From contig JAOAEP010000041.1 in assembly GCA_026416755.1 (NCBI GenBank), positions 1 through 6,239 on the forward strand: 6,239 bases of DNA, written 5' to 3'. Shown here piece after piece: positions 5,752 to 6,239 of the stretch. Origin of the DNA: a bacterium. Lineage in GTDB: Bacteria > Ratteibacteria > UBA8468 > B48-G9 > JAFGKM01. The notes under the pieces were generated by a model that searched no databases, was not told the DNA's origin, and worked only from the letters and a program-made list of their open reading frames with translations. The position numbers and the translations under genes were made by a program. The stretch's first letter is position 1. Every line of letters starts with the position of its first letter.

Positions 5752-6239
5752 TTAAATCCTGCCTCTTTTAATGAATTTTTTAATATCTTAATCCCCTCAT
5801 CAATTTCTTCTTTCTTAATATTTATTGCAGGCATAATTCTTATAATTTTTCCTTGTGTACAATTAACAAGTAGTCCATTTTTAGCACATATATTTACAAG
5901 TTCATCTCCTTGTTTTTCAAGTTCAATAGCAAGCATAAGCCCAATACCTTTTACCCTTTTGATTTCTTTAAATTCATTTTTTAATTCTTCAAGTTTTCTT
6001 CTCAAATATTCACCCATAATTCTAACATTTTCAAGTAAATTTTCTTTTTCTATTGTTTCAAGAACACCAAGACAAGCAGCACACGCAACTGGAGAACCAC
6101 CAAAAGTTGAAGCATGCGTTCCAGGTCCCATTAAATCACTTATTTCTTTTCTTGCAATCATTACTCCTATTGGGAAACCGCCACCTAACGTTTTTGCCAA
6201 TGTCATTATATCTGGTTCTACTTCAAACAGTTGATAAGC
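5748..6239 (-). CDS. argD: Acetylornithine aminotransferase (5' end outside window)
   Basis: This class III PLP-dependent aminotransferase converts N-acetylglutamate semialdehyde to N-acetylornithine, using glutamate. Seen: the C-terminal 163 residues, entering the window as AYQLFEVEPDIMTLAKTLGG. This carries the PLP Schiff-base lysine (Lys16 of the fragment, LAKTLGGGFPIG). HASTFGGSPVACAA (42-55) is the conserved STFGGNP-type loop. The C-terminal domain has VKGIGLMLAIEL and GLLVNCTQGKIIRIMPAINI, typical of ArgD. Its frame is open to the window edge, so the ATG at 6206 (Met12) is internal, not the start. Being followed by argF supports ArgD over other class III aminotransferases. The TGA stop overlaps the argF ATG by 4 nt. 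The operon promoter lies upstream, outside the window. Confidence 0.94.
   Translation of the reverse strand, partial: AYQLFEVEPDIMTLAKTLGGGFPIGVMIARKEISDLMGPGTHASTFGGSPVACAACLGVLETIEKENLLENVRIMGEYLRRKLEELKNEFKEIKRVKGIGLMLAIELEKQGDELVNICAKNGLLVNCTQGKIIRIMPAINIKKEEIDEGIKILKNSLKEAGFK

Noticed and set aside
5959..6234. Plus-strand open frame opposite argD
   Set aside because: Antisense to clear ArgD motifs; no start signal or family resemblance.

Overview
The window comes from a very AT-rich bacterial genome. Nearly all third codon positions are A or T, and arginine is almost always AGA. TGA is an ordinary stop here: five of the six intact gene ends use it. Two proteins carry lipobox signal peptides, so the cell exports lipoproteins. 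Nothing fixes the taxonomy. An uncultured AT-rich lineage fits, and the Pif1-WYL helicase architecture is one known from Thermotoga-type thermophiles, but this is only a hint.

Layout. (1) At the left edge, a truncated minus-strand lipoprotein gene with a BamE/SmpA-like motif diverges across 38 bp from a plus-strand transglutaminase-like protease-fold gene (279-902). (2) That gene converges, with only 3 bp between stop codons, on a minus-strand URO-D/methyltransferase-superfamily gene (906-1958). The URO-D gene has a good sigma70-type promoter at 2018-2046 and a short GC-rich leader. (3) The stretch 1959-2305 lacks an intact gene but is not empty. It holds that promoter and leader, plus what looks like a decayed type II toxin-antitoxin pair: the 3' end of an antitoxin and a RelE-like toxin broken by a stop. 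(4) From 2306 to the right edge runs one minus-strand operon, argD - argF - Pif1/WYL helicase - PHP lipoprotein. All three junctions are 4-nt ATGA stop/start overlaps.

The operon joins the aminotransferase and carbamoyltransferase steps of arginine synthesis to two genes with no known arginine role: a DNA helicase with a C-terminal WYL domain, and an exported PHP-family metallophosphoesterase. argF is split by a single-base frameshift inside a run of ten A residues. Both halves carry all the family motifs, and removing one A gives a normal 305-residue enzyme. The likely explanations are transcriptional slippage, an assembly error, or a very recent mutation.

The observations most worth a second look are the argF slippage site, the toxin-antitoxin remnant, the helicase and PHP genes coupled to arginine genes, and the GC-rich leader of the URO-D gene. 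I see no tRNA, rRNA, CRISPR array or insertion sequence.
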